Made by a program: the position numbers and the translations under genes. Of a stretch of 64,000 nt of DNA, positions 47,201 to 60,856 are shown one piece after another. Where the stretch lies: assembly GCA_949361645.1 (NCBI GenBank), contig OX442432.1:873733-937732 (forward strand), given 5' to 3'. Source of the stretch: Spongilla lacustris. Taxonomy: Eukaryota > Porifera > Demospongiae > Spongillida > Spongillidae. A model generated the notes under the pieces. That model was not told the DNA's origin. It worked only from the letters and a program-made list of their open reading frames with translations, and searched no databases. Each line of letters starts with the position of its first letter. Position 1 is the stretch's first letter.

Positions 47201-48429
47201 AACAGTTCAAGTCAAAAATAGTTATTAGTTTGCTTAAAGGTCAACAACTCTGACTTGTACAGTCCATTATAAAACCTGTTCTAATATGGCAGCTTACCTT
47301 ATAAACTCAATTCAAACAGTTCAAGTCAAAAATAGTTATTAGTTTGCTTAAAGGTCAACAACTCTTGCAACGGTTAACACGTGGCTAGATGCTAAATAAT
47401 GGTATACATGCCTACTCCCAGTCATGTCATAGTTGGTATCTATTGGTGTTGTGTTAGTTGCATGTTTACAATACAGAAAGGCACCTATGAAGACCCAATC
47501 CAACAGTGCACACACATTCTCAAACCTCAAACTACAATAGCCAGACACATCCTACCCACCACACCACACCCACTTGCCCACCTCATCAAGGCCAACATGT
47601 GTACTGCACACACCCACACCACACCCACACCACACCTGCCCACCTCATCAATGATAACATGTGTATACTGGTTCATGTTCTTCATGGCCAACAGCCTCTG
47701 CAGTAGCACTCCAGTCGTAACGTACGTAAGTCTAGTGTCTTCAGAGATGTTCTTGTCCATAGCTATCTGGTAACCCACAAGGGTCCCCACCCTCCACCCG
47801 TGAGAGTCGCATACGAATTTGGTCACGGAGGTGACGGCAATGCGTCTGGGAAGCGTGCAGATGATGTTGCAATGGCGGTGCTCCCTCGCATGCTGCTCCA
47901 GAATGAAGTACGGCACTTGCGTACTCTTCCCACTCCCTGTCTCTCCCTTAACAATCGTCACACTGTTTTCGCTTACGCTCTTCAGTATCTCGTCCTTCAT
48001 ACCCATTACGGGGAGGCCAGAAACAAAGTCACTGTCCGCGTCAAAGGAGTAGTTGTCGTACACAGTGGTATTGGTGCAGCTGCCGTCGGCGCCAGTAAGG
48101 TCTGCATCTCGTTCGATGAGGTAGTCGTCCTCCTGCTCTACCTCTGGTTTGGTGTTGGGTTCCGCGTAAGACCGTTCCAACGGTTTCCGCGCTCTTCCAG
48201 CTGTGCTTCCGCAAGTGTTCAGAGAGTTGGCTTGTGACTCGCGCGCGCTTTCGTACCACGCTAAAGCGTCTTTTCCCAAGAAATACCCAGGTTGATGAGG
48301 GCGATCTTGACGAGACGTCGAAGAAGCTTCAATAGTAGGTGGAGTGTTCGCGAGTGAAGGGGGCTTCTTCAAGCGGGGTCTGGTAAGAGCGAGAAATGCG
48401 GATCTTTCTTGATCTCTACTAGTGGACAT
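36005..48429 (-). CDS. TDRD9: Tudor domain DEAH-box helicase TDRD9, with C-terminal zinc finger
   Basis: Thirty-one exons close exactly in phase to 1,479 residues (human 1,382). Main exons: 48429-47644, 46126-46046, 44932-44774, 44651-44548, 44497-44396, 44338-44248, 44143-44086, 43836-43634, 43509-43378, 43000-42774, then twelve small exons to 40571, 40058-39816, 39766-39677, 39269-39147, 38223-38092, 38026-37811, 37420-37143, 36953-36815, 36684-36625, 36520-36297, 36143-36005. TDRD9 (Spindle-E in flies) is the germline helicase of the piRNA pathway. Motifs: I GETGSGKST, II DEVH (IIDE/VHERD across exons 1-2), III LMSAT, V TNIAESAITV, VI QRQGRAGR, HA2 block FLGRVLAELPINVSLGKL, Tudor core VWFVDYGNSD, C-terminal domain VRDVTLMPNIHGL and YTGALCGLGFDPGTG. 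The last exon adds CELCNIKC..H..H, a C-x2-C-x12-H-x5-H finger. Junctions of exons 26, 29 and 30 are the least certain. Confidence 0.92.
36182..36298. repeat. ACATGCAC/CA repeat in last TDRD9 intron
   Basis: CACACACATGCACA-type microsatellite next to the exon 30 donor. Confidence 0.85.
38221..38542. repeat. 33-bp x9 minisatellite touching TDRD9 exon 25 acceptor
   Basis: On the gene strand the unit is CCCCCCAGGTGTACCCTGAT plus GTGTATGTTGG. It resembles the exon 25 acceptor and start (CCCCCAG/GTATACTCAGATGTG), so about nine pseudo-3' splice sites precede the real one. Poly-G runs vary in length. Confidence 0.9.
38692..39020. repeat. 29-bp x11 minisatellite in TDRD9 intron 24
   Basis: Nearly perfect tandem units of CCTTAACACCAAGGTGATCA plus CAGGCCACC, with no unique spacers. 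Confidence 0.95.
39031..39151. repeat. 20-bp minisatellite spanning TDRD9 exon 24 donor
   Basis: On the gene strand the exon end and donor TTTTGAT/GTAAGGGGGCCC are followed by four copies of ACTTATGTAAGGGGGCCCRC, each carrying a GTAAGG donor. Confidence 0.9.
39535..39692. repeat. 25-bp minisatellite spanning TDRD9 exon 23 donor
   Basis: Gene-strand unit GATTACCTAATATGGTATGT. The first unit is the end of exon 23 (AGATTACCTATGATG) plus donor GTATGT; about six units in all. Confidence 0.9.
40127..40560. repeat. 18-22 bp C-rich minisatellite in TDRD9 intron 21
   Basis: About 21 units of CCCTCCTCCCCACATCACTGG or CCACCTCCCTACACCACTGG lie between Tudor exons 21 and 22. Confidence 0.95.
40795..41082. 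repeat. Polypurine GGAGGGGGAAA tract in TDRD9 intron 19
   Basis: Degenerate GGAGG/GGAAA repeats; the gene strand is polypyrimidine. Confidence 0.9.
42683..42774. repeat. 30-bp x3 repeat at TDRD9 exon 10 donor
   Basis: Units of AAACTAGTGTACTAAATAAT plus AATGATCAAT end at the exon 10 donor. Confidence 0.85.
43841..44022. repeat. (TG)n microsatellite with ATGTGCATG interruptions
   Basis: Fills the intron between TDRD9 exons 7 and 8; a (CA)n array at 44166-44237 fills the intron between exons 6 and 7, and a CA/CAGA array at 44690-44770 the intron after exon 3. Confidence 0.95.
45120..45525. repeat. Minisatellite (AAAGCCCTTTACARGTCATACAT)
   Basis: About 17-18 units of 18-23 bp in TDRD9 intron 2. 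Confidence 0.95.
45560..45666. repeat. 17-bp x6 minisatellite (GCAGCAACATGGTGCTC)
   Basis: Six to seven perfect units in TDRD9 intron 2. Poly-G runs lie further on at about 45820-45844. Confidence 0.95.
46261..47185. mobile_element. Tc1/mariner-like non-autonomous element in TDRD9 intron 1
   Basis: A 925-bp segment with 25-bp terminal inverted repeats (AGGTAARCTGCCATATTAGA and on; 23 of 25 match) flanked by TA on both sides (46259-46260, 47186-47187). Inside, a second inverted copy of the TIR motif borders a poly-C run (46950-47000). No transposase frame is seen, so this is a MITE-like deletion derivative. Confidence 0.7.
47139..47366. repeat. 113-bp tandem duplication
   Basis: The segment GACTTGTACAGTCCATTA to AAAGGTCAACAACTCT occurs twice back to back with almost no difference; it includes the right TIR of the transposon-like element, which is therefore present twice. 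Confidence 0.85.
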
Positions 48430-48576
48430 TATACGGTTTATACCCCACGTGGGTTTGCTTATGTGATCACGTGATGTTAGCCCAATCGGGCTGTAACACA
48501 CAAACCAACTCGTCCCTGTCGTTTACTAATAGAACAATAGTATGTTACTTCGATTTCGCGTCGAAGAGAGTTGAAC
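48430..48576. promoter_or_regulatory. Bidirectional promoter TDRD9 / SYVN1
   Basis: The divergent start codons are 147 bp apart. The spacer has an E-box palindrome (ATCACGTGAT, about 48467-48476) and an inverted CCAAT within AGCCCAATCGGGCT (48479-48492). Shared control of a germline helicase and a housekeeping ER ligase would be notable. Confidence 0.5.
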
Positions 48577-50354
48577 ATGAGGATGTTGGTAATCACTGGG
48601 GCACTTACTGCCCTTTCTACCGCGGTGGTATGGAACGCCTATGAGAAAAAACAACAGTTCTACCCTACCGTGGTGTACTTAATGAACTCGAACAGAGCCA
48701 TGGGGGTAAGAACCGATGCCGTGTCCTCTGCGTTGTTCACCTTCACCCCGTGCACAATGCGTCGCGCAGGTGTTGTACCTCCAAGCCTTCCTGATGGTAT
48801 GGATGGTTGCTCAGTTGTTGAAGAATATATTTTTTGGTACCCTGAGAGCTGTGGAAGTCGAGGTGCTGGTTTCATGCTGCATGCCGCGAAAGTCAAGAAG
48901 TGTATACTCTGTATATTCCATTCGTATAGCAATTGATAGAAAAATCGTGGTTTGCGGTTCTGGAAACGTTCATTCTCTTGGCTGGTTTTCACCAGGACCT
49001 CAGCGTTGGGTTCGTAGCCGTGGTAACGGTGCTCTTCGTCGTAAAGAGTTTTCATTCCCTAGCCAGTGATAGAGTGGATTTTGTGAGTTGGTAATGTAAT
49101 TGCACTCACGCATACTAGTACCCACAAACACCAGGCGGAAAGGAAATTGAGCCACTTGGGCTTGGTACCCGAATTGCTCTGTAACCTTGCCTGAATTATA
49201 GTCATTGTCTTTACACATATAGTGCTCACACGAGCAGAGACCACTGTGTGGTGTTGCAACACTGCAGTGCTGCTACTAAAGCCTATGGGGAGCAGCAGTG
49301 CTGCCACTAAAGCCTATGGGGAGCAGCAGTGCTGCCACTAAAGCCTGTGGGGAGCAGCAGTGCTGCCACAAAAACCTATGGGGAGCAGCAGCTGCATGTT
49401 GTGATCAAATATCAGAGTTAGTAGAAGAGTGGGTACAGGCTTTAGAGGAGGGGCCAGGCTTTAGAGGTGTGGCCAGGCTGTAAAGGAGGGGCCAGGCTTT
49501 AGAGGTGTGGCCAGGCTATAGAGGAGGGGCCAGGCTGTAGAGGTGTGGCCAGGCTTTAGAGGTGTGGCCAGGCTGTAAAGGAGGGGCCAGGCTTTAGAGG
49601 TGTGGCCAGGCAGTAGAGGAGGGACCAGGCTGTAGAGGTGTGGCCAGGCAGTAGAGGAGGGGCCAGGCTGTAGAGGTGTGGCCAGACTGTAGAGGTGTGG
49701 GCAGGCTGTAGAGGAGGGGCCAGGCTGTAGAGGTGTGGCCAGGCTGTAGAGGTGTGGCCAGGCTTTAGAGGTGTGGGCAGGCTGTAGAGGAGGGGCCAGG
49801 CTGTAGAGGTATGGCCAGGCTTTAGAGGTGTGGGCAGGCTGTAGAGGAGGGGCCAGGCTGTAGAGGAGGGGCCAGGCTGTAGAGGAGGGACCAGGCTGTA
49901 GAGGTGTGGCCAGGCTGTAGAGGAGGGACCAGGCTGTAGAGGTGTGGCCAGGCTGTATGGAGTCTGTGTATGTGTAGTGAAATGGGTGTTGTGTGATCTG
50001 GAATCTTCAGTGATATTGCATTTGGCCTCACCAGATGGAGAGGAGTCCAATCATCACTGCACTATTTCACATGAGGGTCGTGTCCGTACTCTTCATCCTC
50101 GCGGCATTGGACCTCCTATTTGTGCAAAGAGCCTGGGTCAGTCTTACTACCAAGGGACCCTCAGTTGACATTGTTTTTGGCCTTGAGGTAGGTGCCCAAT
50201 GACCCAGTGATAACCATCTGATATTCAAACTCCTTTGATTTTCTTTCTTCCCTCATCCATTTCCTCCTCTCTTTGACTTTCCTTCCCTGTGTGGTGTATT
50301 TGTTGTCTCCTCTGCCTTCCTTCCTTCTTTCCTTTTGCCCCCCCCCCCCCCCAT

Positions 50355-50419
<65 letters not shown>

Positions 50420-53400
50420 TATCTCCTTCCTTTCTCCACTATATTTGTGGCCCAGTTTGCTATCATGTTCACGGTGGCTGTGAATGTTTTCCTGAAGTAC
50501 ATCCTTCACACAATTGACCTTCAGAGTGACGACCCGTGGGAGAACAAGACTATTTACATTCGCTATGTAGACATAGTCCTTGGTATGACCTCCTGCGGCT
50601 CGGAACCCTGTTAATCCCTCCCTCTCTAACCTAAAATAGGGTTTTTCCAACTGGTGTTGTACGTAGGCTACATGTTCTTCATGCTGTACGTCCTGTTCAT
50701 GCCCCTCCACATTGCCAGAAGGGTGTACATGGCAGCCAAGTAAGTCCAGTATGCTCCTCCCTCTGCCCCTCTTCATCCCTTTGCACCCCTAGGAGTGTTC
50801 AGAATAATCTTCGCGATGTGGTCTCATCGTATCATGCCATCAGAAATCTTAACACACTGTAGGTCACATCTCACATGAGGATACAATGTGTCTGACTGAA
50901 GATTATAATTAACAACACACACATACACACACATACACACATACACACACACAGGTACCCTGATGCCACTCCTGAAGAGCTTAATACAACAAACAACGTT
51001 TGCATCATCTGTCGTGAGGAGATGACCCAGCGGTGCAAGAAGCTTCTCTGCGGCCACATCTTCCACACCGCCTGTCTCAGGTCATGGTTTCAGAGGCAAC
51101 AGACATGTCCCACTTGCAGGCTGGACGTCCTTCGTCCAGGCGCTGCCCATGCTACCCGGCAACAGCAGCGACAACGAGGTGTTGGGAACCAAGGGAGACC
51201 TGGGGTTCAAGGTAGGCCTGGAACCAAGGGAGGCCTGGGGTTCATAATAGGCCTGTGAACCAAGGGAGGCCTGGGAACCAAGGGAGACCTGGGGTTTAAG
51301 GTAGGCCTGGGAACCAAGGGAGACCTGAGGCCGGGAGACCTGGGGTTCAAGATAGGCCTGGGAACCAAGGGAGACCTGAGGCCTGGGAACCAAGGGAGAC
51401 CTGAGGCCTGGGAACCAAGGGAGACCTGAGGCCTGGGAACCAAGGGAGACCTGAGGCCTGGGAACCAAGGGAGACCTGAGGCCTGGGAACCAAGGGAGAC
51501 CTGAGGCCTGGGAACCAAGGGAGACCTGAGGCCTGGGAACCAAGGGAGACCTGAGGCCTGGGAACCAAGGGAGACCTGAGGCCTGGGAACCAAGGGAGAC
51601 CTGAGGCCTGGGAACCAAGGGAGACCTGAGGCCTGGGAACCAAGGGAGACCTGAGGCCTGGGAACCAAGGGAAACCTGGGGTTCAATGTAGGCTTGGGAA
51701 CCAAGGGAGACCTGGGGTTCAATGTAGGCCTGGGAACCAAGGGAGGCCTGGGAACCAAGGGAGGCCTGGGAACCAAGGGAGGCCTGGGAACCAAGGGAGG
51801 CCTGGGAACCAAGGGGGGCCTGGGAACCAAGGGAGGCCTGGGAACCAAGGGAGACCTGGGATTCACTGTAGGCCTGGGAACCAAGGGAGACTTGGGGTCC
51901 AAGGTATGTTGTGAGCATGGTGTAGATGCAGTGGCATGAAAGCAGATATGTCCTCCAAATGATCCATACATGTCAGAGGTGTGTGGAGTACTTTAGCCAT
52001 TTAGCACCATACTTGCAACACTTAGTGCAGTAAAATATTGTTGCTACCCTGTTGCCATAGATGTTCCTCTTGCGTTTCCCGCCATGTGGCCGGGGATGGT
52101 TCCTGGAGTAATTCCACCTCCTCGACCCCAGCAGAGGCCACCTCAGCCTCAGCAGGCCCAGCAAGGAGCCGGTGTGTGAGTGTGCATGTGTGTGTGTGTG
52201 TGTGTGTACTATGGTGTGCATGTGTGTGTGTGTACTATGGTGTGCATGTGTGTGTGTACTATGGTGTGCATGTGTGTGTGTGTACTATGGTGTGCATGTG
52301 TGTGTGTACTATGGTGTGCATGTGTGTGTGTAAAATGGTGTGCATGTGTATGTGTGTACTATGGTGTGCATGTGTGTGTGTATGTGTGTACTATGGGGTG
52401 CATGTGTGTTGTGTGTGCATGGCATGTTTATAATCCTTTATTCTAACTGCTCCAGGGGCACCTCCTGCTCCTGATGCTACAACCCAAGCTGGTGCTGGAG
52501 CTGTTGATGATTCTGCTAGGGGTGGAGGGGGCGAGGCTAGTGAGCAGCAAGATGGCCAGCCTGGGGCCCAGGCCCTCCCTCCATTTCCTCCTGGAATGCC
52601 TCCTTTTCCGTTCATGGTGCCACCACCACCACCACCACCATTTTTCATGGCTCCATTTGGTGTGTTTTAAGCACACAGCACACTATGACAGTTTTCTAAA
52701 CACTCCCTGATCATGCTAAGTTGCCTAAACACTCCCTGATCATGCTAAGTTGCCTAAACACTCCCTGATCATGCTAAGTTGCCTAAACACTCCCTGATCA
52801 TGCTAAGTTGCCTAAACACTCCCTGATCATGCTAAGTTGCCTAAACACTCCCTGATCATGCTAAGTTGCCTAAACACTCCCTGATCATGCTAAGTTGCCT
52901 AAACACTCCCTGATCATGCTAAGTTGCCTAAACACTCCCTGATCATGCTAAGTTGCCTAAACACTCCCTGATCATGCTAAGTTGCCTAAACACTCCCTGA
53001 TCATGCTAAGTTGCCTAAACACTCCCTGATCATGCTAAGTTGCCTAAACACTCCTTGATCATGCTAAGTTGCCTAAACACTCCCTGATCATGCTAAGTTG
53101 CCTAAACACTCCCTGATCATGCTAAGTTGCCTAAACACTCCCTGATCATGCTAAGTTGCCTAAACACTCCCTATCATATCATGCTACAGTTACCTAAACA
53201 CTCTGTTATCCATTAAACACTCTGTTATCACGTTACAGTTGTCTGAAAGTCATGCACATTAGGGTGGGTGTATGCCTGGTTTACTTGTGTTGCCTGTGAC
53301 TAGGTGGTATGACAGGTGAGGCAGCTATGAGGAGGCTCAGCGATGAAGAGCTACAGCAGCTGGAAGGAATGGAGAGAGCAAATGTGGAAGCTCGCATTGC

Positions 53401-53978
53401 TATTCTCCGAAATGTCCAGGCTCTGTTGGATGCAGCTGTTTCACAGCTCAATCAGTACTCTGCTGTCATGGCTACACTGAGGTGAGTATTATTAAAGTCT
53501 GTAAACAACGCGTTACACACCTTCCCCTTGCGATAATAGTCCCTCTGGCCCTGGTTTCCCCGGGTATCCAGCACCTCCTGCGAGGTCTCCCTCGTCACCG
53601 CAACAGCCAACAACGGACAACGCCACTAGCTTCGTGCAACGTACTCCACAGGGCCTGTTCCAAACTCAGATAAGCTCAGGCGTTATTTCCGAACCGGCTA
53701 GACCTCTTCAAGAGCGTCAGGACTCTTACACCTTCAGTGCGGCCGAGATTAGTCCCAACCGCGAACAGGCGGGAACCGAAGGCGAAGAGGTCAGAAGCAA
53801 GCTGGCCACAACCACTACACCCGAGCCTGCTGCTGAAGAGTTACGCAGGAAGAGGTTGGAGCGCCTCTATTCTCTTCCGAACACACCTTCTTCCAGAGGG
53901 CTAGACGGCTCTCCAGAAAGTGATGTCAATAAAAGCGGTGCAAAACCTTCCGCTCAGCGACCAAAGGATGGCGAATAA
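48577..53978 (+). CDS. SYVN1: E3 ubiquitin ligase synoviolin (HRD1)
   Basis: Twelve exons give 658 residues: 48577-48705, 48770-48862, 48930-49082, 50035-50187, 50456-50582, 50640-50739, 50793-50858, 50955-51178, 52061-52171, 52456-52659, 53304-53481, 53540-53978. SYVN1 is the multi-pass ER membrane ligase and retrotranslocation channel of ER-associated degradation. Seen: N-terminal membrane region KKQQFYPTVVYLMNS, LIEKSWFAVLETFILLAG, DFMERSPIITALF and NVFLKYILHTIDLQSDDPWENK; the cytosolic RING-H2 NVCIICREEM..LLCGHIFHTACLRSWFQRQQTCPTCRLDVLR with all eight ligands; a Pro-rich region with a seven-proline run; the helical segment DEELQQLEGMERANVEARIAIL; and a Ser/Pro tail ending in DGE. The start is the first ATG, giving MRMLVITGAL. 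Several introns carry long minisatellites. Confidence 0.94.
49268..49392. repeat. 30-bp x4 minisatellite in SYVN1 intron 3
   Basis: Units of AAGCCTATGGGGAGCAGCAG plus TGCTGCCACT. Confidence 0.95.
49438..49958. repeat. 19-20 bp minisatellite in SYVN1 intron 3
   Basis: About 26 units of GGCCAGGCTGTAGAGGTGT / GAGGGGCCAGGCTGTAGAG. Minus-strand reading frames over it are artefacts. Confidence 0.95.
50353..50416. repeat. (CA)n microsatellite in SYVN1 intron 4
   Basis: About 29 CA units preceded by a poly-C run. Confidence 0.95.
51180..51906. repeat. 25-bp minisatellite in SYVN1 intron 8
   Basis: About 28 units of GGGAACCAAGGGAGACCTGA plus GGCCT or variants, beginning two bases into the intron after the RING exon. 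Some units contain AAGGTAGG, a potential donor. Confidence 0.95.
52190..52420. repeat. 22-26 bp minisatellite in SYVN1 intron 9
   Basis: Units of GTGTGTGTACTATGGTGTGCAT start close to the exon 9 donor. Confidence 0.95.
52696..53172. repeat. 29-bp x16 minisatellite in SYVN1 intron 10
   Basis: Nearly perfect units of CTAAACACTCCCTGATCATG plus CTAAGTTGC with no spacers. Confidence 0.97.
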
Positions 53979-54102
53979 ACATTTTCGTGTATCTGTTATT
54001 GCGGTTAATTAAACATGTATTATGTTTTTTGTACACATCCAATGTGTACTCCGTGCACTACGTATGGTTCGGATTCTATATATGCATCATCCCGAAGCGT
54101 AA

Positions 54103-57812
<3,710 letters not shown>

Positions 57813-57993
57813 ATCCCTCTGCACCCATGCAGCAGTAACTATGTTGGAAAGCAAAGTCCCTGTTTGTCCATATTATCATATTATTATGATTTGCCATAAT
57901 AATGATTATTAAAAAAAAAAAAAGAATAACTCAGGAGAGAAGGCAGTGATGTCAAAATGCTGTCAGGTCTGTTGCATTATTTGATGGTGGGAC

Positions 57994-60711
57994 CTAATTG
58001 GAAGCTGATGAAGACTGCTTGAATGATGGTGGACTGGGGGCACTGGTGCTAGCAGGACACTCCAGATGAACTAGATGGAACACCTGAGAGAGGAGTGGAT
58101 TTGGCATAGGGTACACACACACACAACCTCCTTTTTGGGGAGGTTAGGCCACACCCACCTCATTGGCTGTGTTGTGGGTGCCAACAATCTTGATAAAGGA
58201 GAGTGGACAAGGCTCAAAGGACAAAGTCTGCCAAGACCTTCATAAGGGAAGGTGAAACAAATAAGTTCCTCTTTCCACCTCCCTCCTCTTTTTTTTGGGG
58301 GGGGGGCCCATGTTTGCTTACCTGCAGGACTCTTTGGTCTTGTCCACAACTCTGGTCCATGTCTTCTGGTCTGCTGAGACCTCCACATAGTAGCTATAGG
58401 ACCTGTCATCCTTATCCCATAGCAGGAGCCTGGAGGGAAAACCAGTCTTGTGAACAAACAAGTCCCCAGACCTTTATTATGCACACGTAATTGATTGGAT
58501 AGGAGGTGTGGGGAGAGGGAGAGGGAGTGAAAGGGACTCTTACCTCATAGAGGAGACTATGTAAGGCTGGGCCAGCTGTACCAGGATGGCACCACAGCCA
58601 AGCTGGTGGCATGTGTAGCCAGAGTCCCAGTCATACTCCCTAGTGTTTCCGTTCAGGAGGGCATTACGGCTCCTGCTCACTCCCTCCAGGACAGTGGCAC
58701 CTGATGCTACACTGGCCACATTCTCTGCCGGTACTGCAAAATGAGCGTGTGTGTGCAACAGGGGCTTGCTCAAAGCACTACAATATTTCGTGTTGCCCAA
58801 CCCCCATCCATTCCCATCCATTCCCATCCATTCCCATCCATTCCCCCCACACAAGAGGGGTGTACGACGTACTGATAAGCCCTGATGTGAGCTGGAAGGA
58901 TTTGCTGGTGTAGAGGCAACTGAAGGACACCAGGTGGAAGGTTCTGTTCACTGAATTGTACACTCCAACAACACGCAGGTACCTAACAAAAGCATGGTAA
59001 TTTCAACACTAGATGTTTGCCCCATTCATACCCACCCAATACCACTCACCTACACCCACCCAATGTGCACATCAACCTGATAACCCCACCCAAATACCAC
59101 ACCCACCTGATAACTCCATGGGTCCAATACCCACAACCACCTGATAACTCCATGGGTCCAATACCCACACCCACCAGATAACCACGCCACACCCACCCAA
59201 TAACTCCACCCAATACCCAGTTGATAACCACACCACCACACCCACCTGATAACCACACCACACCCACCTGATAACCTGAGGCTCAAAGAAGAGTTCCTGC
59301 CACGACCTACAGAGCCAGTTGGTGCGGTCCACCACCCTCTGCCAGCTCTTCTTGTCCAGAGACACCTCGATGAAGTAGGAGTAAGAGCGGTTGTCCCTGT
59401 CCCACAGGAGCATCCTGATGCAGTTGATGATGTAGGGCTGGTTAAGCTGCACAGTGATGCCCTTGCTGTTGTCCCCGGTGATCACGTGCGTGGTGTAGTT
59501 CTGGTCTCCACTTGTCATCTCGCTGTCACTGTTCAGTAGGACGTCCTTCACCTGACCCTCAATGGTGCTGGCCCCTCTCTGGGGCGTGGCCACGTTCTCC
59601 TCAAGCACTGAAGCAGAGAGGTAGGAGTGGGAAGGGGAGTGAGTGATGTCGAAACAGAAAGGTGAGAGGAAAACAAAACAAAACAAAAAAGACTGAAGGA
59701 ATGGGGAGGAGGGAGGAGGGGGGGGGGGGGGGGCTATGAAACTATAACGTAGGGATCAAGAAGGCATGTCGTACACTCAAGCATGGCTCACAAAGCAGGC
59801 CCCTGTGATGGAGGTTAACGGCCGGAAACTGATTGATCATGGTGATAGCATCCAGGATCTCGTGTGCGTCGAAGAACCCAGACTTCCTTACCACCTGGAG
59901 TAGATCGCCCATCGGTATCAGCTGTAGTCTGACGGCCTTCAGTAGCTCCTTGGCATCCTTCACGTCCACCTCGTTGCTCTGCACCCACTGCAGGATCCCG
60001 TGGTAGATGTCCATCTCGGGAGCGTAGAAGGAGTCACGTGACACCAGCTCCAGGAGGGCCGACTGGGAGAGAGACAGGAAACCTTCGGCCTTCATCACCT
60101 CGGTGGCGTGCAGGTCAATGAAGTCCGTGCAAGCGGAGTTGAGCTCCTTCAGCTGGTAGTACGAGGCCACGCTGAATATCACGCACACGTTAGCGACCGT
60201 GACCGCCGCCTTCAGATAGGAGATGATCGACTGCTGGAGTGCTATGAAGCTGTACTTGTTGGCGAGGCCCAACAGGTCCAGCGTAACCTTGAGTAAGGGA
60301 GGAAGGAGGGGGCGTTCAAAAGAGCTCACGTTACATGATTTTCTAATCCCAAACCTGTTCTGGCAGGTCGCCGAGACAGATGCGGCCACAGTAGACGTAT
60401 TGAAGCAACCCCGCGAAGGCCTCTGGAGTAGTATCGGGTATCTCTATCTCCATTCCTTGGTGGTGGGCTTCCTTCATGTCGCCGAATAGTAGGCATCGGA
60501 AGAACTCGCACCTGGCGGCTAGTACGATGCGGTGGGCAGGAAACCGTGTGTTCCCCACCAAAAATGTCACGTCTGCATACTGCTCGGACTTGAAGAGATC
60601 GAATAGGTCTCCCGATAAGTGTTCGAAGTGTTCTACCTCACCCAAAGCGTCAAAGTTAATCCCTATAGTCGAGTCCCGGGAGGACCGACAGAACTCTTTA
60701 GTATCGCACAT
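57994..60711 (-). CDS. BTBD9: BTB/POZ domain-containing protein 9
   Basis: Eight minus-strand exons give 589 residues (human 612): 60711-60355, 60287-59792, 59607-59268, 58982-58873, 58733-58544, 58429-58322, 58237-58159, 58083-57994. BTBD9 is a BTB-BACK protein with two discoidin-like domains, a presumed Cullin-3 adaptor linked in animals to sleep and iron handling. Seen: BTB core YADVTFLVGNTRFPAHRIVLAAR and FAGLLQYVYCGRI; BACK region LDLLGLANKYSF, EGFLSLSQSALLELVSRDSF, AVRLQLIPMGDLLQVV; first discoidin-like unit RMLLWDRDNRSYSYFIEVS with RYLRVVGVYNSVNRTFHLV; second EGVSRSRNALLNGNTREYDW, GYTCHQLGCGAI, LLLWDKDDRSYSYYVEVS and FIKIVGTHNTANEVFHLVH. The tail is short. The exon 3 donor lies within a degenerate repeat. 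Head-to-head with PCNX4. Confidence 0.95.
59041..59280. repeat. Degenerate minisatellite spanning BTBD9 exon 3 donor
   Basis: Gene-strand unit GTTATCAGGTGGGTGTGG, about eight copies, four with an intact ATCAG/GTGGG junction. The first copy is the last 8 bp of exon 3 plus its donor. Confidence 0.9.
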
Positions 60712-60852
60712 TTATTTACAATTATATGTACACTGACCCAGGTGATTATGCCTGATTAATTACCGTCGGTTGCTAGGGGGCGGTATCCAAGTAACAATGG
60801 CGCCAGGTGACGACTCCGGAGGACGCGCGGACTACGAAGTGGTTTACGTCCT
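60712..60852. promoter_or_regulatory. Bidirectional promoter BTBD9 / PCNX4
   Basis: The divergent start codons are 141 bp apart. GTTGCTAGG with an inverted AAGTAAC 19 bp on (60770-60796) weakly resembles an RFX X-box, but the spacing is not canonical. Confidence 0.45.
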
Positions 60853-60856
60853 ATGA
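60797..60856 (+). other. Upstream ORF overlapping the PCNX4 start
   Basis: A 19-codon frame (MAPGDDSGG...VVYVL) begins with ATG in a good context (AACAATGG) and ends with TGA inside the ATGATG of the PCNX4 start (CTATGATG). It is most likely a translational regulatory uORF. Confidence 0.55.

Noticed and set aside
51082..51971. Long minus-strand frames LGSQASGLPWFPGLRS
   Set aside because: Produced by the 25-bp minisatellite in SYVN1 intron 8; no start context, splice or homology support.
52696..53172. CRISPR-like array of 29-bp repeats (also 38692-39020)
   Set aside because: The units are directly adjacent with no unique spacers, lie in introns of animal genes and have no cas genes near, so they are minisatellites.
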